From positions 13,563,155 to 13,627,154 of the forward strand of contig NC_056544.1 in the NCBI RefSeq assembly GCF_910596095.1: a stretch of 64,000 nucleotides of DNA, in the 5' to 3' direction. The notes beneath the pieces are model-generated. The model was not told the origin of the DNA and did not search any database. It saw nothing but the letters and a program-made list of their open reading frames with translations. The translations under genes were made by a program, and so were the position numbers. This stretch comes from Thunnus maccoyii. Lineage: Eukaryota; Chordata; Actinopteri; Scombriformes; Scombridae. Positions 38,201-54,794 of the stretch are shown in pieces. Position 1 is the first letter of the stretch, and every line of letters begins with the position of its first letter.

Positions 38201-41200
38201 TACAACCAGAATGGGCGTCTGGATGGAGGTGAGGAGTCTCGTAGGAGACAAAAAGCGCTGGCCCGTTCAACCATGGCAGCACGGAGTTTCTCTTCCCCCC
38301 AGGGCGAGCTGGAGATGCATCGCCTGAGAAGAGCTCTGGAGAGAGTCTCCTTCGACCAAGCACTGGGAGGAAGGCTGGATGAAAGCGATGGGGAGACGAA
38401 GCCCCCATCAAGAGGGACCCTGTCTTGCAGAAGCCTAACCGACTCCAGTGAGCTATAGTGTTGAGAAAAGCAGTACTATCTGTCCTTTTTTCCCCCTTCA
38501 TCCAATATCTGCCCCTCTCTTTCTTAATCTGACCATCAGATGGACTCCTGTTCCCTGCCTCTCCACTGGATTGGGACAGCTTCACAGACCCAGAGTATCT
38601 CTTCACTGCCATTCCCCCTGAGAATGCCCCACCAGCTCAGTGCCGCTCCCTCATTCACGGCCTGCTGAGTGGCAGGCCTGTATCCTGGGAGGTCACTGTG
38701 GACCTGGAGCACCTTTGGATCCCTGAGGGCCAGGAGACAACAGTGGCTGAAGGATGTGGAGGAGGGGGGGAAGTTGGAGGAGGAGGAGGGGAATCATGGG
38801 AGGAGATCATTCACCAGCTGACTGCTCGCTCAGTTATAAGAGACTTTGAGAAAATGGCAGAGAAGGAGACTGATATTGGACATGGTGAGGTTTACCTGCT
38901 TCAAACATGATTGATTTAACAGTTATCTTAAGCAATATACATACTGTATACCTCTTACCATTTGCGTGATGTTTTTTTTGATGGTTTCTTAGGTTCAGCT
39001 AAGCGATACCGTATGAAGGCTATCCAGACCAGCAAGCATTGTAACATCATCTGTATGTACACGGCCTTCACTACTACTGACAGCAACACCAACAAAGGCT
39101 TGCCAGAGGGCATGGACGCCCAAAATACAGGTGTTCATAACATTGACCAACACCACACGTACTGTAGCATTCATAGTCAAAATTACATGGAAAAACACAG
39201 ATTTGATTTCATATAAAGCATGGGTAAACTTATGTGGATCAGGTTACTTGAATACAACTTTTTCTGTATATATGCTGTGTGTATGTGTGTGTGTAGGGAT
39301 ACATTTGGGGAACAGGCGGAGCTCCCAGTCAGGTAGCCGCAGGCAGAGGACCTATTCTGTAGGTCTGGGCAGACGGCGCACAAGTAGAGACAGTGAAGAG
39401 ATGGAGGACACCTGGAACTCTACAGGTAGACAGAATGAATAATGCCAACACCCATTTCTCTTGTCAAGACTTTAGGTCATCAACAATCTTTGTATCTCTC
39501 AGACAGAGATGACACTCCTGCCTCACCCTGTAGCCTTACATCCTGGGACTCTAGTAAGTACTGCTGTCAACTCGCTCAGTGAAAACACTCTAGTGTCAGT
39601 GTAGTCTCAAGGTTAGCAGCTTCTGACCAGACAGACGGTTCATAACTCAAGGTGAGTATGTATGGAAGGAGAAAAAAAGCAGAACTGCTCTCCTCTGACT
39701 TGATCATAAACAAAATCTGAGGTAGTTTTTAAAGGGTCTGTTCACCCAAATTACAAAAAAACCCAAACATAATTTCTTCCTCACCTCTATTGGTACTCTG
39801 AATAATCCACATAAAACACTTTCAATCATTTCTCTTCAAAAGCAGTTCCACTGAAAACTGTTTGCAGCGAGGTGTGTGACAAAAGTATTATTTTTTGTAA
39901 TTTGGGTAAACTGAGGCTTTAAACAGTTAGGAAACCTCACTCAACCCTGTGCTGATGAAACAATACTGTTTGATGTTTTATTCCACACTGCTGTCTCAGG
40001 TATGGGGGGCAGCACTTACTCTGCTACAGTTCCAGCAATAACAGGCCCCGCATGCACTAGATCACAGCGATCTATAGAGAGCAAGTCGATGGAGAGCTTC
40101 TTTGGCACCAGGTGAGACTTACACATTAAAAGAATGTTCTCAGTCAAACATTACAGTCAAACAGTAAATTTGACATAATAATGTGAATAGCCAAAAACTT
40201 AAAACACATAACAGAAAAGGTCTTAAACCTTTAAGTGACTAAATAACCACTAAAAACCTGCAAAAAATGGGGGTCCTATTAGGCCATTGCAATGCCAATT
40301 AGCAGAATTAGTATGTGTCCGTCATACCCCAGTAGAATAGTTTCATTTTGTGTTCATCATTTTCAATACTGTTCCCCTGATTTATTATTTAATTTGAATA
40401 ATTTTTTGTATGAAAAGCAATATTGGCACCAATTTGGCCTACACCCAGATATATATTTATTCAAATCCCCTCCAAAACCCTTTGAATATATTCCAGGTTC
40501 CCACTTGGCAGACTCAGGTCCTCTATTTCATCCGGAAAGCAGGTTCCTCTCAAGTCCCACTGTCTGTCTGCAGAGACTGAGAAACAACCTGAAACTGAAG
40601 CTCTAGACTACCTACCCCTGGTGAGCTGTGAAGACACTGGCAACATATGCTCTAATCTAGCAAGCATGCGTTAATTAATTCACATGTCCACGGTGTCTCC
40701 TCAGGTGCGCCTGCAGCTGGCGTCAGGAGCTTTTCTTCTGACAGAGATCTACTCCGACTGTGTCCAGATCTCCTTGGACCGCCTGAAGAGGGCTTCACCC
40801 TACAGCCTCCACCGCCGCAGCCTCAGTCCACCCTTCCGCTGCACATCTCCCAGCGCTCCAACTTTATCCTCCTCTGCCAAACCTCCCACTATTCACCATG
40901 TTACCTTTTCTCCTTCTTCCTGCTCTCTCGCCAAACCAACTGCACCTCCTTTTCACCACACTCCAGATGACACTCCCTTGATGCTGGAACCTAGGCTTCG
41001 CCGAAGGCACCTCTCTGACCGAGACCCCGTCACCTCACCCCCTGATCTCCCCAGCTCCGAGGAAGGTTCCCTGGAGCTATCTGTTGGCCACTCTCAGAGC
41101 CAGAGCCACGGCCAGGCTGATAGCGGTCGCGGATCAGAGACAGATGTATGTGAAAGCTCTTTGGCAGAGCCTGCTGACCTGCAGGGGAGCAGCCAGTTGG

Positions 41201-41457
41201 CTCAAGAGGACCTGGAGGGCTCAAGCTGGGCCACAGCTGTGGCTCTAGCCTGGCTCGAGCACCGTTGTGCTGGATACTTCATGGAGTGGGAGCTGGTGGC
41301 AGCAAAAGCAGACTTCTGGCTGCGCTGTCAGGAGCTGCCCGAGGGAGTGGACCTAGCAGGGCTGAAGGGAGCTGCCAGACAGCTGTTCCTGCTGCTGCGC
41401 CACTGGGATGAGAACATCAAACTAAACATGCTGTGCTATAACCCCAATAATATGTGA
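30614..41457 (+). CDS. vwa5b2: von Willebrand factor A domain-containing protein 5B2, 21 coding exons, 1408 aa
   Basis: Exons: 30614-30752, 31839-32054, 32871-33096, 33263-33420, 33641-33772, 33878-34002, 34136-34312, 34411-34521, 35248-35450, 36495-36609, 36804-36989, 37092-37302, 37390-37727, 38210-38447, 38540-38884, 38993-39130, 39297-39425, 39503-39553, 40000-40111, 40497-40620, 40705-41457 (4227 bases). Residues 1 to about 140 form a VIT domain (VFVYPLGEKEVVVGFEAVI), interrupted by a cysteine-rich loop. The vWA domain has a complete metal site: DRSGS (D377), Thr448 in RGTNLL, Asp475 in VTDGS. The C-terminal part has a Ser/Arg-rich linker, ELTAR-type helices and the conserved end WLEH, HWDEN, LNMLCYNPNNM. 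PTSCFGA and the Cys-rich loop resemble VWA5B2 more than VWA5B1, and alg3 next door agrees. Molecular function of the family is poorly known. Confidence 0.88.
35127..35241. repeat. (CT)n(AT)n compound microsatellite at a vwa5b2 splice acceptor
   Basis: About 38 CT units with three CCC interruptions run into about 19 AT units, ending six bases before the AG of the exon at 35248. It occupies the whole pyrimidine-tract region of that acceptor. Confidence 0.95.
39729..39922. mobile_element. TTAA-flanked miniature transposon in a vwa5b2 intron
   Basis: TTAA at 39729-39732 and 39919-39922 flank a 186-base body. The left end is AGGGTCTGTTCACCCAAATT; the right end on the other strand is AGCCTCAGTTTACCCAAATT, 16 of 20 identical. 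It has no coding capacity. The inner text 'ctgaataatccaca' is shared with the copy near 2.9 kb and with the repeat near 54.9 kb. Confidence 0.65.
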
Positions 41458-42817
41458 GACAATCATCTCTGAGGAAACTGAGCCAGATCTGATTAGCATA
41501 TTGACTTGTTACTAATGATAGTGACTCCAAAGAAGCAACACCTTTACATGGAAAAGTAAATCCTGTATTTTATCTGCAGGGTCAACTAATACCATAACCC
41601 AGTGCCAAGTTCATTCTAATATTAAGTTGCACATTACAAAATCTTTGATCTAAGACTTTATATTTACGTGACAGGAATACCCTTTACATGACATAGACCA
41701 AGTGGCCTTTTATAATAAATATGTTTTATGCAATCACAAGAATGCCTTGACCAGCTGAATGGGCTTTTTGTAGTCTAGATTTTAGCTTGTAGCAAGTATT
41801 ATGTCTTACTTTGCCAAATGTGTAATCACAGTCAGTGTCAAATAAGGATGATTTTGATGATTATTTGATAAACTAATGAAAAATTACTTTAAATAATGGA
41901 AATATTGTGCGGGAAAATAAACTATAATGTTGGAATTCAGCTATTTGTTGTGATATGCATGCAAGAAGAAGAAGAAACACATCAAGGTTAAGTGGCATCT
42001 GTTTAATATAAAACGTCACACGTTCGCAGTTTCAGTGAACTGCATATTTTTCACATTAAATCTACTTATGTGCTGATGAGTGGTGTGAGCCACTCAGAGG
42101 AGAACAGAGGATGAATCAATTACATAACAAACCGGACAGACAAGTAGCTATGATTGTCTACAGCTTAGTTTAACTCGTTTGTGGAAGAGAGTTTTGGCCT
42201 TGTACTGGAGAACACTGTATCTACTGTGGAAAGTGGAAATGCCACAAGCTTCTCTCCGATACATAATTAATCTAAAACTTTGGGATATTAAAGACATTCA
42301 TCAATATACTGCTTTCTTAATGTAAAGTACATCATCATTTGTACGCCAGTGTATGACAGTTTTGGATAATATCAAGATATCGAACTAGGAGAACTTTGGC
42401 CAGATGAATCATGGGCAGAGTGCAGTTTTAACATAAGTAGAAATAAAGCCGATGTAACAAATTCTGTCAACACTGTATAACATTCACAATGTCCTCTCAG
42501 CACTGTACTCCACTCTTCCTATTATGTATTTGAAAACGAATGACCTGAGAATCCATATTTCCTTTCTCTTTTCATCTCTTCAACTGTAAGGGACATGCCA
42601 TTTCATCATGTAGGTGTTCACCCACACGCTAGCTTCCTTCACTTTAAGCACTGAGCTGAGATGAGAAGCATCAAATGGCTCCTTTTATTCATTTAACAAC
42701 AGTCTATCCCAGTGACCTCCCTCTGTGCCGGTGTTGTGGGGATCAAAGAGAGGAGGATGGAGGCTGTTTGGCAGCCGATTAGACCGAATACGATATACAG
42801 CCCACTCAGGCTGTGGC
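41458..42817. other. Facing 3' UTRs of vwa5b2 and alg3
   Basis: A + strand AATAAA at 41926-41931 is a good end for vwa5b2, giving a 3' UTR of about 490 bases. An earlier AATAAA lies near 41716. For alg3, TTTATT at about 42683-42688 (AATAAA on the - strand) lies about 130 bases past the stop. The 700 bases between show no feature. Confidence 0.45.
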
Positions 42818-46901
<4,084 letters not shown>

Positions 46902-47051
46902 CTCTGCGGCGTCAGCGACGTGGAAAGAGGCCTCAACGGACATGCGCCGTTGTGTTTCGTCACGTGACAAAAATATTCATCGCTTACGTCACGTGACATG
47001 AACAGTACTTCAGCCGAATAATGTCAACTTGAGATTTCTCCTCTCTGACAG
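46902..47051. promoter_or_regulatory. Divergent alg3/mul1 promoter with two GTCACGTGAC palindromes
   Basis: The perfect palindrome GTCACGTGAC occurs at 46959-46968 and 46988-46997, 29 bases apart, between the alg3 ATG (46901, - strand) and the first likely mul1 exon (+). The sequence equals the CLEAR consensus bound by TFEB/TFE3/MITF and also contains the USF core CACGTG. The second site is preceded by TACGTCA, a CRE-like half. There is no TATA box and the region has many CpGs. Confidence 0.7.
47015..47051 (+). other. mul1: Likely non-coding first exon of mul1
   Basis: CTCTGACAG followed by GTAAATAAAAC gives a donor at 47052. An acceptor ending at 48847 (actatag) opens the exon that carries the mul1 ATG at 48885. 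The exon's left limit is a guess. The intron between, about 1.8 kb, shows no coding exon. Confidence 0.4.
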
Positions 47052-48884
47052 GTAAATAAAACATGTTTGTTATCGTTTGTAGTTGACGATTAATACATTT
47101 ATACTTTTATACATTAATATTTGTTTATTATATGGTTAGCTAACGTTAGCTTTAAAAAAACGTTTAGTAGAGGTCACTGCTGGCCCTAGCAACGTTAGCT
47201 AGCTAGCAACCAACTTTAGTTAACCAATATTTAAAAAATCTTAGTGAAAGACATTGTGACACAAGTGGCACGCATCATGTATTCTTAACCGCTACCTGTT
47301 TAGCACGTTACCCATGGCACAAATAACAAAGATAGTATTATCATTATTTGTCCACGAACTTAAATGCTAAGTTATAATGTTACAGGTTTGCAGTTTGCAG
47401 TATAATAGTTACAAGTTTGCAGTTATTCACATTTAATAATGTTACCTAATGCAAACTGTCATAGTGGTTAAGAGTTGCTCTCGTGTTTGTGTCTTTCTTT
47501 TGGGCTTGTTTATGTATTTTATTTCTATGTATAACTTACAAGAAACGGCCAACTTCTCTATGGCCAAATGTGTATTTTAAGATTGGCAAGGCTTTGCAAA
47601 CACAAACAAGACAAGGTCAAAACCTAGCCACGTTACAGTATTTGGCTGGACCGTGCATGGTCAATGTGTGAAATTGTGGCCAAATTGTGAATTCCCGGAT
47701 ATCAATTGATCATCTGCAATTTTCTGTAGTGATCCCAGTAATATTTGCTGGTAAAGTGTACTGAAGTAAGATATCATATGAAATCTAAAGCTACGTTTGA
47801 GTAAAAAAAAACGTTATAAATGCAGTTGCAAGAACAATACTTTCCTCTCATATCTTGGGATATTTGATTTGAAAGAGAACTTATTTTAATTCTAATTATA
47901 ACTATTCTAATTACCTATCTGTTAACCCCCCTTCTCTTTCATCTGTCTCACTCTGCAGATGTGGACTCTCTCGTTTTTTACTCTATATTGATTGTTTTGT
48001 CAGAGTGATTGTTATTTGGGGTGCTGTCCACTCTTCCTCATGCCTCTATGCACCATTTTTCTGTCTCTTTCCCAGTTGATGATCATGGAGGCTGCGGTGG
48101 AAATTATAAATGAAAGAATGAAAGCTTCGACAGCATTTTGGGTGCAAATTCCGGAGGCTTATCTCCATCTGATTACTGCAGTTACACTCAAATCAAGCGC
48201 AGCAGCCCCACACTAAACTGTTATAACTGCCTACATGAGTCTCATATATTACCTTCAAGACTCATGTTTTAATGCTGTTGTTCATCGTTTGTGATGTGAA
48301 AACGTCCAAGAAATAAAAAGCTTGTGTCCTGGTATTAGTTCAGTTATAAAATCCAAATGCAGCACGGAGCGTCTCTCCTGCTGGCTGCTGATGGCACTGT
48401 CAGCTGGAGAGTCGATCACACTGGAAGGTAGAGGAGGAGACGGTAGAGACGCTGGTACGCGTCCGTTTAAACAGGAGTTTAGCCAACTTTGCTGCACTTA
48501 AAACCAGAGCTGAGAGCGTCAGAGCTCGGAGCAGGAAACACAGTCACTCTGCGTCATGCTGCTGTCTTCTGCTTCCATCATCTCGCGCCGATTCATTTTG
48601 AAAGAGCAACGGCTAATGGCAAAACTCTAACACTCGGCCAGCAGACCAATGGTGTAACTTCATCACTCACTCAGCCACAGACAACCGTGGTTATACGGCT
48701 GGTCCAGTCAATAAGAAGGCATATTATCTTTTGAGACTGTCGTATGTGTCATGGTTAAGTCTTGAACCTTTTGTTTCATAGTGACACAACACACTGTCGG
48801 ATGTATTGACGTTATTACATTTCATATGTTTGCCTTCTACACTATAGGTCTGATTGCAGGGCTGTAACAGGAGATCCAGAGGGA

Positions 48885-51285
48885 ATGGATGGATTTACTG
48901 TGAAGGTTTCCGAGGCGGTGTGTCTTGGGGCCAGCTTTGCCTTCTCAGGCATCTGCTACTATCTGTACAGGAAGAGTCGGACGACAGCAGATACACTTAA
49001 TGTTAGTTGTGGGTTATGTGTTATTAACATAATTTATATAACTTTATATTGTAATATTTTGCAAATGTTCATTTTGTTTTTCATGCTGTTTAAGCATGTC
49101 CTCTACATTATGAATACTGTACATCCATATGGTGTCTTTCTTGTGTTGTCAGGATGCTCCACACTTCAATATAGATGGAAAACTCAAAGACGTTTTGAAA
49201 GTAACTCCAGGAGTGTGTCTACAGTATGCTGTCATTGAAGGTAATCAGGGTTTCACTGTTTCTGACGCAGACAAGTGCTGATCCATATTTGTTCACTGAA
49301 AAATGTGTACTCTGATCTTACCTTTTATTCTCCATTACTGTGTGTGTGTATGTTTGTATATATAGGTGCTGTGCAACCAGTAGGGGAGTCTCTGAACAGT
49401 CACTTCCAAAAAGAAACTGTCGGAGTGTTGCAGAAATTCAGTTTGAGGGAACACAGGCTGGTGTGGAACGGCCTTTCACGCACTTGGTGAGCACTATGTC
49501 AAGACAATAATGCAGTGCAGCATTGTGTTATTATACATCAGAAATGTTTTGTTTTGTTTTGTGGCATCTTTACATTTTTTTACCCTTATGTCAAGATGGT
49601 TGTTACACTGAGCTTTTCAGTCAGGACAGAGGAGCTACTGGCTGTCAGATGAACATATGTACCTATATGCATATAACTGCATGTAACAACAAATCAAAAT
49701 CAGACAAAAACTGGTAAAATCATACTTTTATTATTCCCATTCTTAAAGACATTTTTCACTGGTGCAGTTTGGAGATGCAATGCTGTAGTGTGTAAAATAT
49801 GCCTAGACAATTTCCACACACTGTGCACTTTCTGCATTTTAGGACTCAAAAAGTAACTGCGACTTAGTTAACACTTCCATAAAGTTCAGGGACTCACAAG
49901 AGACAAATTTTAACGATTGTCAAAATTGAGTTGCTTGAATCAAGAATACTTGATTTTACAATATAACACTAAATTCATTAAATTTGGGATGAATTACCTT
50001 GAATGAAGCACTGTGGTTGACATAAAAGTGCTTCAAAAGGCATTCATATTTGTTTGCCTTTTTAGGCAAGTCGGATATATTGGAACTTTCAGAAATGTAC
50101 GAGATTCTCAGTCATAATTACAACTTGATGTGACTTGGATTTACAAGTCAGAAACTGCTAATTACAGTAACTCCCTTACAACATGACTGTAGCATTAGAT
50201 CCTTTATTGACTGGTAAACACCTTTTTAACTATACAGCCCCAATTTGTAATGCAAACTCTCTTATAGCCTAATCTGAGGTTATACATGCATTTGCCATAA
50301 TAAGGTAAACCCGAACCTCCAGTTTATTTGATATTTGTCATCTGTATCATCATATGTGTAAAGACCTATTGTTCCTCTCTCTTCCTGTTGCAGGACGGAC
50401 AGTGAGCGACTCTTGCATCAAAGAGTGAATTCAGTGCCCTTTGTGTTAGTGGGATCAGATGAGACTGCAATCAAAGTCATGTGCCCTCTGCAGGCCTCTG
50501 GAGTGCAGATGGAAATCACCCATGAGAAGTTCCACCAGGTTAATTATGGCTTGGGCGACATCGTAGGACAATTCCTCAGCGGGGAGAAGCTTAAAGGGCA
50601 ACTGGAGACCGAGGAAATGCTCAAAGTCAGTTCTTAGATGAGATACTAACTCTGCTAAATTTTATAACACAATAATTAATTCATATTCAGTTGACGAAGC
50701 ATAAGCATTTTTTTGCTAACAACTACGGCAAATATAAACATAAACTGATCCCAATCTCTCTTTTTCCAGGTGGGTACAGTTCTCACAGGTGTAGGTGAGC
50801 TGGTGCTGGACACAGACGGCACCCTGAAACTTCAACCCCCTTCTAATGGATCAAAGTACTTCTTGAGCATCACAGACTTTGACACCCTGCGAGGAGAGCT
50901 GGAGAGCACAGCTGTGACGTGGAAGGTACTGGCTGTTGTCTTGTCTTTAGCAGGAGCAGCGGCTCTCCTCTGGGTCGGTCGACGGTACTACAAACACCGA
51001 AAACTTCACTGGCAGCGGGAGCAAGAGAGGAGAGAATTTGAGAGACGGCAGGCCGAAGCCCCGAGAACACGTAATGCAGCAGGGGGCCTCGAGGACCCTC
51101 TGGATGAGGATGAGGAACACATAGAGAATGCCTGTTTGATTTGCCTCAGTCAGCCACGTAACTGTATTCTGTTGGACTGTGGACATGTATGCTGCTGCCA
51201 CAGCTGCTACCAGGCCCTTCCACAACGCCTGTGCCCCATATGCAGACAGCCCATCAACAGAGTATTGCCTCTCTACATCGCCTGA
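48885..51285 (+). CDS. mul1: Mitochondrial E3 ubiquitin/SUMO ligase MUL1 (MAPL/MULAN) family, 5 coding exons, 357 aa
   Basis: Coding exons: 48885-49001, 49153-49240, 49366-49486, 50394-50625, 50770-51285 (1074 bases). Two membrane helices (about residues 10-27 and 238-256) flank the BAM/GIDE domain, with YAVIEGAVQPVGESLNS, EMLKVGTVLTGVGELVLD and YFLSITDFDTL. A C3HC4 RING finger at about residues 308-344 (ACLICLSQ, DCGHVCCCHSCYQ, CPICRQP) precedes the end RVLPLYIA, close to human RVIPLYNS. MUL1 sits in the mitochondrial outer membrane with the RING in the cytosol and acts on DRP1, mitofusin, AKT and MAVS. The N-terminal half is less like human MUL1 than the rest, and the neighbours are those of human 3q27, not 1p36. 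This is therefore probably the second fish copy (a 'mul1b'). AATAAA at 51717-51722 is a likely 3' end. Confidence 0.9.
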
Positions 51286-53516
51286 AGCACCTGTATGAAC
51301 ATATGACCTCAGTGGAGCTTAACCACCATACAAACTGTTCCAGCTTTACACCTTAAAGGTCTGAGGGCAAAGATGACTTTTTTCTTTGAGGAACATACTG
51401 TACTGTACTTATTGACAAAATGTGAAATATTAAAATACTGTGTAAACCCTTTGTTCACTGAGTACTTTTATATGGGAAAATGACAAATTTTATAACAAAA
51501 AAAAAAAAACAAAGTAATTGGAAAGAAGGGGTGTAAATTTATGCAATAGAGATGTTTATTTTCCTACATGTTTATTCTGTGCCTTACTCTGTTAATTTAT
51601 ATGAGTGCTGCTATCCCACAGTGATTATATAGTGTATCCGAATAACTTAAGTCTGGTCATAAGGAACTTGTTTCAGCTAGTTTCAGTTACATATTTGAGT
51701 CACTGGAAGTTATTGAAATAAAGACACTTTCAGTGGCAAGATATTTAGAGGGAAACCCAGCTGCTTTAGTGTTAAGGCACATTATAGACAGGTGAGACTG
51801 TGTAGAATGATGGTTTGTTCAATTCATTCAATAAAATATCAGTCATTAAATATTTTGTGTGGTGTATTTTATTTCATACTGTCCACTCTAATGGTTCCTG
51901 CTGTTCCTTCAACCACTTTCCAAAGTTATTTGAGTAATGGAGTGATAATAAAACTTAATTACGTCTTGGGATACAGATCTGTGGGGTAGTAACATGTAAT
52001 ACTGTATTACGTTCATTCCGGATGTACAGATCATCTTATATGTATTTCAAGACGTGGCGTACTGCCCGCCTGCGTCTCTGAATGATCCACAGACTTCTGA
52101 ACAACAGCTGTTACATCAAATGGTTGCTGCTCCCTTTTAAACATTAGGAAAGTAGTTCAAGTCTGAATAGATACACGTGTTTCACAGGATTCTCAAGATG
52201 AGATGAATTCATGATGGCTTTTTTCTTTTTTCTTTTTTCCATAGGCACAAATGCTTGTTGACAGCACCTGGTGTCTGAAAAGACTTGGGTGTAGTGAGTC
52301 ATCAAGCTTACTATTTCTGTCATCTCTAACAAGTGATGACAAGATGTAGAGAATGGCAGATAGATGAAAAGCCACCTCCACACACACACACATATATATA
52401 TACATATATATATTTTTTCTTTCAGCAGTATCACAGGAAAAAGAAAACTAATAGGACTGTGTGTATGGGTTTGGGGAGGCGGGCAAGGTGAAGAGTGCAG
52501 CATCAGGCCTGAGTGGGGGTGAAAAAGGAGCAGGTGGGCGACACAGGATCCCATAAATCTTCCTCAGCGGTCATAAGGGTTCACTTTGACAAATTCTTCA
52601 TGAGCTCTCACGGCAGAACAGCAGCTGTGGCTCTCAGGGAACAGACTTACTGAAGCACCCCCATACCTCTCAGGGCATGGAAGAAACTATGGTATTTGAT
52701 TTGTTCATGTTGAATAATTGAATGGATAAAAAGGCATTAGAGCAAAAGAGTGATAGGAATACTCTCTGGGGAGATTGAATGCTATGAAAATGAGACTAAA
52801 ATCTGTATAGATTTTCTGTTATGTATGCACAGTTCATATAGAGATAAAAGCTCTGAAATATAAATAAGTAATGACTTTTCCCTCTGTCCTCAATGCCTGT
52901 GTTCATTGCCATGATTACTTTTAGAAAATAGATCAGATCAAAGCTTCAGAACAGTCATTTAAGCCTATCTGAATTATGAAAACACATTGGTGCTGCTACC
53001 ACTAGGTGTCCATCTTTCTTCGCAAGAGAGAGTGAGGTGCAAACTGTTCTGGCTGACTGTGACTCCAATGGATGCTTTCCAAGTCACATGCAATTAATGT
53101 AGGCTGTGAAATCCTGTTTAATCCACTCTGATAGCTGACAAACAATTTGGATGATATGATTATTCTCTAATGGGCTGTGCTTCACGGGTGTAGACCTTGA
53201 TTTGTGATGGTGAGGGTGCAGATAGTAGTGGTTAAGTTGGCTCAAACTTTACTTATTAGGGGCACTGGTTTAAAATGCAGGGATTTAATGGCAGCATTAG
53301 CTTGGTCAGAGATTATAATGAATTTTAATACCTTCTAAATAACATTATGAAGTCACATTGAACGGAATTATTAACATGTCACTGTGTTTTTTTGTGCTAC
53401 ATAATATGATATTATCCTGATGGGATACTCAAATCCTTTACACAGCATTTCACTGCTGGAGCTGGTCAAGGTGGAGCTTGTTTTAACTACTTTATACACA
53501 GTGAGGTAGTTTAGTC

Positions 53517-53600
53517 CAGTAGTTCTCAACCTATCGGACGGGCCTCCTCCAATGGGTCACTTTTGTGTAATCTTTGCTTTTTTATTAAATATTGGATAAT
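53517..53600 (+). mobile_element. hAT-type terminal fragment
   Basis: CAGTAGTTCTCAACCTAT followed by 'gacgggcctcctccaatgggtcac' resembles the CAGTGGTTCTCAAC end of hAT transposons. A similar end, 'cagtgattcccaaactttt' on the other strand, occurs near 56178-56200. They are probably separate fragments. Confidence 0.4.
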
Positions 53601-54794
53601 TTTACTCCCCTTGGGTCTCAGACATTTAAAAATGAAACCATCTGAGAAGTTTTGAGGGCTGGTTGCAGATGCTAACAACTCATAAACATCTCAGGCATGG
53701 CAAAGGGCCTCAACCAGACACAAGCCAAAATGGCTGTTTAATCTTTAACAATGCAACACATGTATTTTATGAGTTTAACATATGTTTTTTAATGTAAAAT
53801 TTTAATCTGTAAATCTGTAGATCTTGAATTTAAATGTCAGATTTTGAAAAATAACAAGTAGGCCTAGTTGTCAAATAAATGTGGAGTTAAAAAGTACATT
53901 ATTCCCTCTGAAATGAGTGGAGTAGAAATATAAAGTATCATAAAATGAAAATAAAAAATCATGTGAAAAGTATTGTACAAGTACCTGTACAAATGCAGTT
54001 TTTCAGTAAATGTACTTAATTACTTTCAACCATTTGTGTGTATTAGATTCATAAATGTTTGTCAGATTACAGTCAAACCAAAGCAGATGAAGCCAAATGC
54101 TGTATTTAGCAAACAATGGGGTGTAAACTGGAAATGGAATAGCTCCAGTTCTGCAGTACAAGTCTCAATAAATCTTTGAAATCCTGACACACCATGACCT
54201 TATGTGCTTGTGTTTCTGACAGGAAGGGGTGTGAGGAGGTGTCTTTTTTAACTTTGGCAGCATTAGCAGACACTTTCACAGAGGAAAGGTAGAGATGCGG
54301 TATCTCAGGAGAGAGAGCCACCACAGCATGCTATAGTCCCTGATGCCAATTACCGCTGTCACCCATCTGCTTTGGGCATGCAGTGAAACGTGGGATAAGT
54401 GACCTACTTTCGAACAGTAGTGTGACTGCAGCGCTTCTCCACTCGTCAACAAACCAAGTGGTCCCTCCCTTAGGAAAGGGAGACAGCGATGCTATCATAG
54501 AGAAATTTACACTGGTCAGATACAAAGATTTTTCAATTTGGCCTATCAGTTTGTGCAGATCGCAATGTTTTTACAGCGCTCACAGCACAGCTCACAGGGT
54601 TCTGAATGCACAAATAACAAATTTCCAATGGATGAAGAAGAACTTACTACCCCACTTTGTACTCGGTTGATTGGAAATCAACCGATACATGAGCATACAT
54701 CCCCAAATTGCAAAAAATAAACAAACAAAAAACAACATATTTCCTCACTTATCTGGTTTCATCTGCTTAGATTCTGACATATGAGTCTCCGAGA

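Noticed and set aside
30753-40704. A miR-1224-type mirtron in a vwa5b2 intron, as in mammals
   Set aside because: The short introns (for example 38448-38539, 39426-39502, 40621-40704) start GTGAG or GTAGA but none continues as the miR-1224 5' sequence I recall, and none folds into a convincing hairpin by eye.
46902-46970. Longer alg3 N-terminus starting MSRDETQRR
   Set aside because: It would start at 46970 inside the GTCACGTGAC palindrome; the MAGGVLRRK start matches the human protein and has a better context.
48079-48216. Possible extra exon of mul1 or a separate small gene (open frame with MIMEAAVEIINERMKAS)
   Set aside because: No family match, no need for it in the mul1 frame, and no supporting splice sites tied to the coding exons.
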